Assembly (NCBI GenBank): GCA_905250125.1
Contig: CAJNOL010000004.1
Coordinates: 124,001 to 188,000, forward strand
Direction: 5' to 3'
DNA: 64,000 nucleotides
DNA from: Rotaria sordida
Taxonomy: Eukaryota > Rotifera > Eurotatoria > Philodinida > Philodinidae
Below are positions 12,909 through 24,698 of this stretch, piece after piece. A program made the translations under genes and the position numbers. How positions within the stretch are numbered: position 1 is the stretch's first letter; each line of letters opens with the position of its first letter. The notes beneath the pieces were generated by a model, which worked only from the letters and a program-made list of their open reading frames with translations, had not been told where the DNA came from and searched no databases.

Positions 12909-15900
12909 GCAACAAATAACAAAGTCTCGAGATCCTCGTTTATTACGAACAAAACGTGGACAAACATTAATATCTTCAGAAACAATTCCATTATCACAAC
13001 AAAATATAGTGTATGAACGATCTCTATCACATAATGTCGTATCAATAAATTCATTAAAAACTTCATTAGATGAACTAATATTAATAACAAAAAGCTCTTC
13101 ATTAATACAAATTCCATTAAATTCTTCTATATCATTAATTGATCCACGTTTAAAGACTCTTAAAAATACACGAGACATTTTTTATCTTGAATTACAAACT
13201 GTTAAACATGCTATACAACAACAAAAACGTCTTAATCATTATTATGATACAAAAAATGGTGTAACATCTAAAACAAATTATACAATTATACCATTTATTA
13301 TACGACAAGTTTTAAATGATGAATATGAACGTTTATTAAATGATGATAATAATACATATAAATTTCATAAACATTCCAATGGTACTGATTATTCATTATT
13401 ATATGTATCAGTTATTGATTGTTTAAATTTTGGTTTAATAAAATCAACAATAAATAATCAAACATATATTGATTTAGAACAATATGAAAATAAATTAGCT
13501 TATGAACAAATTGAAATATCAAATGAATTAATACAACGTGAAAAACAATTAAATTCACAGCATATACGTTTACGTTTACGTGAAAAACGACAAAGAAAAA
13601 TACAACAACAAATAAATGAAAAAAAAACTTCTGATAAATTATCAATAATAAATCCATCATCATTACCAAATTCAAAATTATATATAACAACTGGCAGACA
13701 ATTATTAAAAGAACATAAATTATCAACAAAATCATTCAATACATATATACCATTAGATTTATTAGATTTTTTTTCGCGAGAATATAAAAATGAAAATCGT
13801 CCTTATGTTAAACATCTTTTAGCTGAACTTGTTGGAATATTTATTGAAAAATATCATATTGAACATAATCAAATAGAAAGAAGTAGTGAACAAAATCAAG
13901 AAGGTGATCTTAGATCAATTAAAGGTAGGCTTTTAAACTTCAAGCTATATTCTGTTTTTTTTTATTATTAAAGTATTTTCTTTTTGTGAAACATGGTCTA
14001 AAAGTCTTGTTATCATATATGAATTAAAGGATCGCTCATAAAGAATGGATTTTTCAGTATTTTGAATATTTCTCAGCGTCTTCACAACGTAACAGGACGA
14101 TTTTTTTGGAAGATTTCTCGATCGATTCTCTACAAATTTGCATTTTTTTTATCAAGCTGTTTACATCGGACACTACAAATTTGCATTTTTTTTTACCAAG
14201 CTGTTTACATCGGACACTACAAATGATTTTGTTAGCTTGTCTCTCAATCATACAAGACTTCAATCAATTATAAGTCCTAAACTAATTCTAATGTATTCTT
14301 CAAAAGAGTCGAAGTGCATATGATCATCTTCCATATTTAGAAGAAGTACTTCTCTAGTTTGTTTTTCAAAAAAAAAAAAACAACGTTCTTTACTATGTGA
14401 TCAAAAGCGAAAGTTTCCAAACAATAGTGACAATTTCGATCATTCTCATTTGCCTACATAATTAAGTCGTCGATTCTTCTGAAGACTTTATTAGAACTAG
14501 TTTCGAACCAGTAATTGATTGAAGTCTGGTATGATTAAGAGAAAAGCTAACAAAATCATTTGTAGTGCCCGACGTAAACAGCTTGATAAAACAAAAAATG
14601 CAAATTTGTAGAGAATTGATCGAGAAATCTATGAAAAAAAATTGTCCTGTTATGTCGCAAGACTGCTGAGAAATATTCAAAATATTGAGAGGTCTATTCT
14701 TTATGGGTCACCCGTTACTTCTGTATTGCATTTCACAAGGATTAAGTAAAAAGATGATGAAGAAATGTGTCACAAAAGTAGATAGAATAAAACCATTCCC
14801 CTATGTTTAGCAAAATCAGCTACATTATGTTTCAAATTTTAAGCTTGCAGAGATTGTACTAACAGTTTTTTTTAAAGAATCCATTCCCGATGATCAAACA
14901 ATCAATTTTGTCATTGACATGGATATCGATTCTCCATCTTCTCAAGGATTATGTGATCATGATGAACGTTTTCGAGTACCAACACCACCGCCACCATTAC
15001 CACCGCCATTAACACTACCACCATTACCATCTATGAATGAAACAAATTATACTCAACCACTAACATCTCTTATATTTACTGCTACATTATCCAATGAATC
15101 AAATAAAATTTTTGATAATTCAAATTATAGTGATTCATGTCATAAATCAATTGAACAATATCAACAAAATGAAATCCTATTAACAAATTCACATTTAATA
15201 CCAAAATCTGAATCAATTATTATTCCATCAGAAGAAACAGTTTTTAAAACATGTTTAGGACAATATGAATCATTATCATCATCATCATCATCAAGTGAAA
15301 ATAGTCCTATTGATAATAATAATTCATCATCTATAAATGACAATACACAACAAGAAGATTCAAATCGATCACGTGATGAATTTGTTCGATTATTAACACA
15401 AGAAGCGTATATATCAAAATCATCAAGTCCAGATAGAAATCAAAATAATCATAAACGTTCATATGATTATCATCATCATCATCATCGAAGACGATCATTT
15501 GATGATAATGACCATACAAAAAAATATACATCATCAAATTATTCTAATTCTAATCAATTTCATTCACATTCATCAAATAATAAAACTCGGTAAGGCAAAA
15601 AAAAGAACCAAATTATTTATTCTTTTTTCTTCTTCAATAAATAGACCCGTAAAATCATCACATAAAAAAATTTCTTCAACTCGAACAGTAACACTCGTTT
15701 CAAAACAATCAAATGATAATCAACAACATATTGAAACGTTAAAAGATAATAATCAAAATGATTTACCAGATGAACAACCACCGATTAAACGTATGAAAAT
15801 TGATTCACATTCTCCATCATCATCATCATCAAATACAATAATTAAAATTGAAAATACAGATGAAACAATTGAAAAAGATTTAAGTCTTAAATCTATAGTA

Positions 15901-18900
15901 ACTATTCCAACAACTAATAATGATCATGATTATCGACGTGATATTCAAGAAAAACGACGAACAACTTCCAATTCTAACCAAACAATAACAGATAATTCAA
16001 CAAACAAATCTTCACGTTCACGTTCAAAATCAAAAGATCGACGACAACGACGATCATCAACAAATTCACATAGTTCATCAATAAAAGATTTTAAAATACT
16101 ATCAAAATCAAAAACTTATTTACAATCATCAAGACCATCAAATGATAATTATCGTCGACATCAACAAATTAAATCACGAGATGAACATCAATATGAACGA
16201 AAACAACCATCTAATCTATTAAATCGTCAACATAAACAATATAAAAATCAATTATCAAATCGATATGATAATAATAATATATTTAATGAAACATCTTATC
16301 GAAATTCTTCATCATCAACATATCATCAACGAAATTTAAATGATTTAATGATATCTGATAATTTACAAAATCTTCAACAACGACAACCTATACGACATAA
16401 AAGATTTAATTATAATCATCAATCTGTTGCTGATCATCCACGTTTTTCAAATCCGAATATTCTATCTCCTCCAAAACCACTAATGGATTTTCATTATCCG
16501 AAATCATCAACACATAATCGTAGTTCTTCACCGGTGACAATGCAAGATCGAAAGTAAGAAAAATAAAAACTTTTTTTTAACTAAAAAATTGAAAATAAAA
16601 GTCTATATGTTGAAAATATGTTCAGAAGTATCTTCCTTAATTAAATCATTTTTAGAAACACGAAACAAAAGAACTTGAATGTACACAATACTGCTTTTCG
16701 CATGGTACATATTCATCTGAGTGTATAGACAATGAACCTTCACAACTTGAAAATTACTTTTGACTTCGGACTCTATGCATCAGGTAGACCCTAATGATGT
16801 ATTAAAAACTGCAAAAAAGATATGGACTGACAGTATTTTGACTTGAAATTTCGCCTATAGATAGAGCTACTTGTAATTAGAATGTTTTGAAAATTTCAGC
16901 TCAAAAGAATGTTTTCTTCACGAGATATTGAATTTCCAAAAAGTATTCATATTTCACAAAAAATGTGAGAATCTTATGTTTTTTGAAAATTTCATATCTT
17001 GTGAAAGGAACATTATTTTGAGCTGAAATTTTTAGGACCTTCTAGATACAAGTAAGCCTATCTATGGGCGAAGTTGTAGGTTAAAATATCATCAGTCTTT
17101 ATCCTTTTAGGGTTTTTAATACATCATTGCAATCTATCTTATACACAGAACTTGAACTCAAAAGCGACTTTCAAGTGGGGAAAGTTTCATTATTAGAAAT
17201 CATCTTTCTATATTCATCACTACAGTAATACTGAACTATTTAGTTTATTATCTCCATGAATGATTATTGATGCTAAATTTAAGGAGAATTCGTCTAATGA
17301 AATACGAATACAGTCGAGAAGATCACAATCTCTCTTTAACTTTCAAGGTATATAGCCTCTAATATTTATTACTAAGCTTTTGAATAATAAATCAGGCATA
17401 CTATTGACTACAGTATACTATTCTTTCTAGCTTTTAATATTTTCTTATTTGATTAAGATTGGACATGTACAGAACCCGAACACAGGCCTGGTTTTCAGGT
17501 TCGAGTATTTCTGAATATTGTTGGCTTTTTTAAGGAAGTCTACAGATTTTTAGTTTTTCGATCGTTTATTCCAGTGTGTGTATACCTACCATAGCCAAGC
17601 TTGAAATCCTTTCTCATCTTAGCTTTCTTTTATTAATTAACTGAAAATGATCGTATTCAAGACCGAACTCGAACGTCTGAGTTTGACGCATACCTCCTAA
17701 TCAAAATAGATAATTTCTATCTATTCAATGAATCGTTTTATTTTTGAAAGTTAACTTATGCAATTTAATATATTATCTCCTTGTATTAGAAAAAAAATAG
17801 ATTTATTTATATAAAAAAGCTGTAGTGTCAATTTCATTTACACTTTCCTTAATATAGAAATAAAATCTTCTAGTGTTATCTTCTACATCACAAAGTTCCC
17901 TATGGACAATTATAAACAAAAATTTTTTATATTAAATCTAATCTATAATGATATTCCTTCTGATTGGTTAGCCTATTATTACTATATATATATATACCGG
18001 CTGGCCCAAAAGTAAGGAAAAATAATGGGTATCCCATAATAACTGATGAAAAACTGTTAATGATATTTTTTATACTTTTTATTGATGTAAAGATCTGAAA
18101 TTTTTATTACATATATATCTAATTAACACCTTTTATTTCTGAAAGTTTTAGCTCTCTACATCAATAAAAAGTATGAAAAATATCATTAACAGTTTTTCAT
18201 CAGTTATTATTAGATACCCATTATTTTTCCTTACTTTTTTGGACCACCCGGTTTATATATATTAAATTTTGACAATTTTATTTGTTTAACAATCATCAAA
18301 CGGTGAGTTTATTTAATCACCTATTTGATGTTTTCTTTTATCAATAGAACAGTTCTACAATATATGTATATATTTTACTTTTTTTGGTAGAATAAAACAT
18401 TTATATAACAGATTTAACTAGCTTGGGTATTTTTGCGAACTCTTACCTTTTGTTTTTTTTTCTTCTTTTTTTTTTTTTTGCACGTTATTATACTCATTTT
18501 CTTATTTAGAATAGTTCGTTATACAATATTACGTTCTGCTCGAACATATAAATAGATACATGGTGGCGGCGTGAGTGCATGTGTTATATCTACGTTAGAA
18601 TGCTAATATATATAAATGCGTAGTTCTTAGTTTAACTCACTTATAAGCACAAAAAATAAATAAATAAATAATTCTTCTTGAACCTTGCTAGTTTTTAAAG
18701 TTCTAATGAAAGTTAATATAAATCATTTTTATTTTTGAAGAATTAAATTATCTAGAAAATAAAAAACCTGCAAGGTTTATATTATTTATAGTATGCACAT
18801 TGATTCTTATTATTGCTATTTTTTTTTAAAACTTTTTCTTTGCTTATATATTATATATCAATAATTGTTATTTAACACGTTTGTTTTTTTTTGTTTTTTT

Positions 18901-19178
18901 CTTACGTCTGTTGTAGTCTTGATTCATTATATTATCAAAATAATTATATTGATCAAATTGAATCAACAAGAAAAAATTATTCGAATTCTTATGATTTAAA
19001 AGAATCAAATACAATAAAATGTTTACAAAAATTTCTTGAAAATAACACAAATGAATCAGTTCTACAACAACAAATGGATTATTCGATAAATGAACAAGTT
19101 AAATATTCATCTTCAATAACAAATAATGATAATTCACATTGGTCTTCTTCAAAAACAATATCTGATACAATTGTGCAA

Positions 19179-19217
<39 letters not shown>

Positions 19218-19280
19218 CAAAGATTTACTTATAGTGATGCTGAAAAATTATTAGCTATGGTGCAACGATTGCGTAATTAA
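11524..19280 (+). CDS. TASOR-family-like protein with DUF3715 (pseudo-PARP) domain
   Basis: Nine exons: 11524-11584, 11644-11797, 11859-12004, 12066-12166, 12236-12382, 12436-13924, 14878-15589, 15645-16553 and 18917-19280; 1360 residues, all phases consistent. Residues about 75-235 follow the DUF3715 pattern: GLHCEQLSF, then LGNPKDGVHLSRRPDVLL, then CKILLGKGYATIP, then RPSQILPIAILWYDL. DUF3715 occurs in TASOR/TASOR2 (HUSH silencing complex) and TEX15. The rest is low complexity: a 12-Gln run (12880-12915), DPRL motifs (SRDPRLLRTK, IDPRLKTLK), Pro-rich and Ser/His-rich parts, an RS-like stretch and an Asn run from AAT repeats near 19180-19217. The C-terminus is a short helix (AEKLLAMVQRLRN). 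The start ATG lies 2 nt after an AG acceptor. A silencing role is inference; DUF3715 is a good but manual call. Confidence 0.65.
14036..14707. repeat. Fold-back element in TASOR-like gene intron 6
   Basis: The left arm (14036-14330) is repeated in reverse complement at 14460-14707. Paired blocks include ATGATTTTGTTAGCTTGTCT (14223) against the matching complement near 14548, and AATATTTCTCAG (14066) against CTGAGAAATATT near 14668. The 130-bp centre is unique. The host intron (13925-14877) consists almost entirely of this element. Confidence 0.8.
14131..14217. repeat. 43-bp tandem duplication inside the fold-back
   Basis: The unit TACAAATTTGCATTTTTTTT...GTTTACATCGGACAC occurs at 14131-14173 and again at 14174-14217 with one extra T. 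Only one unit is present in the right arm, so the duplication arose after the arms formed. Confidence 0.8.
16793..17128. repeat. Fold-back/MITE in TASOR-like gene intron 8
   Basis: Ends AATGATGTATTAAAAAC (16793) and GTTTTTAATACATCATT (17112-17128) are inverted. The homology continues inward over ~140 bp per arm (TTTCAGCTCAAAA against TTTTGAGCTGAAATTT). The arms are clearly diverged. Confidence 0.75.
17997..18251. mobile_element. ~255-bp MITE with ~100-bp terminal inverted repeats
   Basis: It begins CCGGCTGGCCCAAAAGTAAG and ends in the complement (CTTACTTTTTTGGACCACCCGG). The arms stay nearly identical inward, for example ACTGATGAAAAACTGTTAAT against ATTAACAGTTTTTCATCAGT. It lies in a TATATA tract. 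The long TIRs, TA-rich target and lack of ORF suggest a non-autonomous Tc1/mariner-type element. It is in the last intron of the TASOR-like gene. Confidence 0.85.
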
Positions 19281-21409
19281 TAGATAAAAATATTATTTGT
19301 TCTTTTTTCTTTCATTTTTCCGTTCTTACGTGTTCCTTTTTTGCCGTTGTTTTTTGTTTACTACTCTTTCTTTCTTTTTTTGTTTTGTTTTGTTTGTATA
19401 TTATGACGTGTGTGCCTAGTAGATTGAGCGAATGAACTCAACGACAGTGAACATTCCTTTATAGAAATTTCCTGCAAGTAATTTAATCCCTCTTTTAAAT
19501 GCTAAATTCATATTATATCTATGAATACTGACAGTCTATTGTAGTCGACTTTTTGTGTTTTTCTTTTCACTCTGTTTTTTGTTGTAACATAGACAAGCAT
19601 GTGCTGTTTTTGTGCATATATTGTATATTTCAGTGTATAGAAACAAAATATCTGTGCTTGCATATGCGAACAATCATTTAAAAAAGTTCGAGAAAATATA
19701 AAAAGTTTTTACTAAATTGTTTTTATTTCATTATAATCTATTAATAATATTACTACAGAAAAAAAAAGCTCCAATCGATTTTCATTGATCAAATACATTT
19801 ATATATGTGAATTATTATTGAAAATAGATTAATATTTTTATGAATATGTTTTAATCAATAGTTTGCAACGAATTTATTCATCCATAAATTAAATATATGT
19901 CAATTCAGATGAACACTAATACCATTTAAATCATAAAATGACTAACTGAATATATTATAACAGCATAACAATCACCAACAAGAATAGTCAAAGACAAGTT
20001 TCTTATAACAGTTTGACGATTGTCATTTAAAGAGTTGGACCGATAGTTCAGTCGAATAATGACACTTACAACTCACAAAGAGATAACCAAACGAAAGTTT
20101 AATATTTTCATATCAGTGTAACATTTATTAGAATTATCCGATCGATCTGTAAATTGTAATTAGTTTCGAAGCAATACAAAAAAAAATCGTTATTAATATT
20201 CGATAAAGATCAATAGTGCAAACGTTCTTACAGTTCATTAATATATAGTTTTCGAGCACAAATTAAAGACATAAAATGATGATTAGAACCAATAGGTCAC
20301 TGGGAAATTAGATAGTATGTTACAAGTATATTTGGGAGTTCCAGAATTTCGCTAATGGTGAAAGTTCTTTTAGCGAAATTTTGGTCACCTAATATATCAG
20401 ACAGAAAAGTAAAGATTACCATTAATGTACAACAGACACATGATCGGTTCGGGTCCAAACTGATTCTATTTCTAATGCACAATAATAAGTTGAATTAAAC
20501 ATATACTATTATTCGATAAAGTAAACGAAATGTCATTCATTAATACAATTGATCTATATGGAAAATCGACATTTGATTTTGGAATTGTAGCACCGCATAA
20601 ATTCGATGATTTTTACATTATACTATCATGATATTTTTAATGTATTAATAATTATACATTCGCTAATGATTTATCCATATCTGTTGTACTTTTGTGCATA
20701 TATATGTATTTTTTGACAAAACAAAATTCATTTAGTTCAAAAAAGCAGACAATCAGTTACATATCGTAGAAATGAAATTCTAGAGCAAAAGAATACTTCT
20801 TTTGTACAGTTTTGTAATATTAATAAACTTGAAAATCAGATCAACTCATTATTTAATTTATGAAAAGCATTGTTTTTTAAGCACAAAAAAAAAATTTCCC
20901 ATTGGTTTCTTATATATGACTTTACATTTATTAAAAACGCATATTTTTCGATGCATATTAAATATTCTTCATGGACGGACATGCTCATAGTTCTGTAATT
21001 TATTTTTTTTATCACGTCATGTGCACGAACGATCATCTACTTTCAAATGTTCATGCGGAAAAAAAAAGTATTTGTTACTGTAAAACTTCAAGTGTAATTC
21101 TAAAAGCTTTTTTTTGTTTGTTCATGATTCATCTTCAAATGAATATTTTTTCAAGCATTGTACCTTTAATTATTGAGAAAACTTCAATCAATTGCATACG
21201 AATAATTTACAACATGTAATTGGTTTTTTTCTCTGACCTCTTAACGAAATCAAAAAAAAAGAAAAACAAAGACAACGAATATCAGTCAATAGAACTCATA
21301 AATATATGAATATAAACACATACTTCATAAATTACACTACATTCGATAGACTCTTTTTTTTCTCAAGGTTATGAAAAGCCACACACACACATAATATATA
21401 TCTAGGCAT
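19281..21409. other. Convergent intergenic region, no gene seen
   Basis: 2.1 kb between the ends of two convergent genes, presumably both 3' UTRs plus spacer. It has homopolymer T runs and a short CA repeat near 21381. Small ORFs on both strands overlap each other and resemble nothing. Confidence 0.55.
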
Positions 21410-23215
21410 TTATATATTTTTGTTGTCATTTTGTATAAGTTCAATACATTGCAAGTGTTTTGTACCATTAGCAATTAATATTTGATTTGTTGTATGTACT
21501 GTTAATGCTCGACCTGTACGATGTAATTTAACATATTCTTTTTTTCCATAACGATCAACGATCCATAACGTTTTTTTTCCATTCGTTATAAAAAAGATTC
21601 CATCATTATTTGCTCGAATTTCATGATCAATATCACATTCACCTAAATTTATTGTACATAATTCATGTAAACCTATATTATCACAAAGTGTAACATGAAA
21701 ATTTTTTTTATATATCATTGTATTTGTTGTTTGTTTAAATTGAAATACAGTTGCAATAAGATTTGTATGAATACAAAATGATGTACTATTATTCGAAAAA
21801 AGTCGATAATTACGTAAATCAAATTTTTTTATACAATCAAATGTTTTAGGTGAATAAACATGTAATTGACTTAAACGTGGAGTATCCGTCCAAACCCATA
21901 GAAAATTTTTATCAGCTGATAGTCTTATATAAGACCAAGATTGTGTTATTTGCAATTGTATATCAATAGTTGAATCATCATTATTTGAATCAATAATACA
22001 TGTATAAATACCTGTTTTAGTTGCACAAATAAATTGTGATGAAGTTGGTGAATAAACTAAATCAAGTATAGTAGAATGTGGCCATCGGCATGTTATTTCT
22101 TTTGTTCTTGATGTTCCATTAACTCGTCTATCAGATAAAATGCTTAGAATATAACAAAGTGATTTTGATGTATCAGAAAAATAAAGTAAATGTTCACCAT
22201 CACTTGCAATACGATCAACTTCATTTTGTGTTAATATTGTACCTTGATTAATATAACGTTTACTTAAACAATGTTCTGTATGAATTGAATTATTTAATTC
22301 ACTTGTTTCTTCTTGTAAAGAAAAATATTCCTCATCCTTATCATCCTCAACATCATCATCAACATCTGTATTATGAACAGATTCAATAACAGAATCAGTT
22401 TGTATTTGTTTTGTTGAATAAAGATTTTCATTAAGTTCTTCAACTTCTGTATCAACATCAATTTTTTCATTTTCATATTCTGTATGTTGATCATATGAAC
22501 ATTTTGTTGATATAATTTTGCCTGGATAAGAACAAGAAAATTTTTTTATTGTTGTATATGAACTTAATAATAATTGACAATCTAAATCAAGTTTATTTCG
22601 TGGATATGTAGACATTTTTAATTGCATATTAGATAAAGAAAATTTATTAAAATCTTGTTCAATATCATTTATTTGTTTACGTTGAATATCAAGTTCAAGA
22701 ATAACATGTTTTCTTATACCATCACGAATCCAATTTTGTTGAGATTTAGTTATTAACGATTTGATATTTGTAATCATATCTGATATAACAATCTAGAAAA
22801 TATTTTATTTATTATTTTTCTAGTTGAGAAAAACACACAAAAAAAGAAAACTTACTTGAGATTCATTAAACTGTTGTTGAACATAATCAATACTTTCTTT
22901 TCGAAGAGTTTGTAAATCATCAAGTACTTCATCAAAAACAGTATTAACACTACGTATACAATGTTCTTCAAATGTTTTAAGTAATTGTTGTTTATTATTA
23001 AATAAATTGGCTAATTGTGAATAACGTTTTTGTATTTCTAAATATTCATCAATTAATTGAGTTGTATGTTTTTCAAAACAATCATAACACATTGATAAAT
23101 GGCAATGATCACAAGAATAATATGATAAACGTTTTTTACCAGTAATCGACGATGTATATGTACATATTTGACAATAATGCTCATCAATTGGTAGTGTTTT
23201 CGAACGTATGCTCAT
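21410..23215 (-). CDS. B-box-like zinc finger, coiled coil and propeller-like protein
   Basis: Exons 23215-22856 and 22792-21410 give 580 residues. The N-terminus has a Cys/His cluster of B-box type (CQICTYTSS..., then YYSCDHCHLSMCYDCFEKH). A helical, heptad-like region follows (residues about 45-190), then an acidic linker (DVDDDVEDDKDEE). The C-terminal half is a repeat of short beta-type segments (HLLYFSDTSKSLCYI, QFICATKTGIYTC, NFLWVWTDTPRLSQLHVYS), as in six/seven-bladed propellers of TRIM-NHL-like proteins. There is no RING finger, so ubiquitin-ligase activity is not indicated. An AG acceptor lies 9 nt before the ATG. Two neighbours (30517-32938, 35195-37862) look like paralogues without the zinc finger. 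Function unknown. Confidence 0.7.
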
Positions 23216-23721
23216 GATTATTTTCTAATATGTTAATTCAAAGTTTGTCACAGAATTACCAACAAAAAAAAAGTATCTTTAAACGTTCGTCACTGTTACG
23301 TTGCTCCTCGTCTTTTTTTTTCTATTTCTATTTCTTCTTGTGTTGTTTGATTAACATTCAGAAGAATAGTCATAGTAATAGTAAACGAGAAAAATGAACA
23401 ATATTAACGTCTGGCATGCAGTGACAATCAACAATCTTCCCTTACTTGAAAAAATGTGAGAAAAGAAAAACTTCTCTTTCTGTCTCTCTCTCTCTCTCCT
23501 TGTCTCTTAGAACTATTGTTATTTTAAAAGACATGTAGAAAATTGAATCGTTTTTCTTTTCCAAGATAAGTCTAGCGTGAATATCGAAGTGGCGGAAAAA
23601 AAATTTGTTACCTTTAAAAAAGTTCTTATTTGAAGTTCAGTTTAGATTACATACATACATTCATATTTTAGATTTAGATGCTTGTCAACGTCTGAATTTT
23701 TCTAGTATTAATAGCAGTTAT

Positions 23722-24611
23722 TTAGTGTGCGACAAAAGTTTCACTCCTATATGAACTCGTTCATCTCGCACATAATCAGATAGCAGAAAAACTTTAAATC
23801 GTTGTCAAACATAGCATTCCCTGATAACTCATTATTCATATTCAGCTTCTGTGTTTTGTCATTATTATTCTTCGGATTCATTAACTAATTAAGAAGAGTA
23901 AAAAATTCAACATCGGACATGCGAATAATGCTTATTTTCTCTAAAAGAAATCCAACAACGAGTGAAGCAACTCAATGTAGCAGTGTCTTAACTTTGTAAT
24001 GATCGCAGAATAATTATTTATATTTTTGTTTGCTTGCATGAAATAACACTGTTCATTGGATCTGATATATCACATTACAAAATTTCTCTCATTAGACACC
24101 AACAACAGTTAGTCACCAATTATATATTGACACGTTCAACAGAGACTTTCAATCACTACATCTTCAACGAGTTCAGCGGTTGAGTCAGCTCATGTGCATT
24201 AATAGGTGCATAGATCTCTAAGTTACGATTGACGCAAACAACACGCTTGTATCAAAGCAACTAATGTATATGATCAACGAAAATCAATTATTAGATTGAT
24301 CACCTCATTCATCTGAATTCAATGTGACTGAGTATTATTGGTATTCGCTCCAACAAACAGGCAAAAAAACCACAGTCTACTTGCCAAAGGAAGAACTAAA
24401 CGCAGGACTCGATCTGACAAAAAGCCATCTAACAGAGTATTTCATATACTCCTACTTTGTCCAACGAAGAAGCAGGTAGGTAAAAAATCAGAATGTTCAT
24501 AGTGTATGTCTCTAAGTCTTTTGTGTATGTATATGTTACATTCTAAATCTCGACATCGAAATCAAATAATATATTCATTTCAATAGGAGCGAAACTTTTG
24601 TCGCGCACTAA
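23722..24611. mobile_element. 890-bp non-autonomous TIR element, copy 1
   Basis: The ends are inverted: TTAGTGTGCGACAAAAGTTT at the left and the complement of TTAGTGCGCGACAAAAGTTT at the right. It is flanked by the 4-bp direct repeat TTAT (23718-23721 and 24612-24615), a likely target-site duplication. There is no transposase ORF. A second copy at 45401-46310 aligns over its length, so the family moved as a unit. It lies in the spacer between the serpin and the B-box gene. Confidence 0.85.
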
Positions 24612-24698
24612 TTATTTTATGTTGACAAAAAATGTGCATTCTTAAGATATTTTTATTATTCAAATCTAAAATTTTCTGTATTTTTCTCAATAGTAAAT

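Noticed and set aside
20802..21219. Overlapping short ORFs on both strands
   Set aside because: They contradict each other, are rich in Ile/Phe/Lys as AT-rich noncoding DNA is, and match no family.
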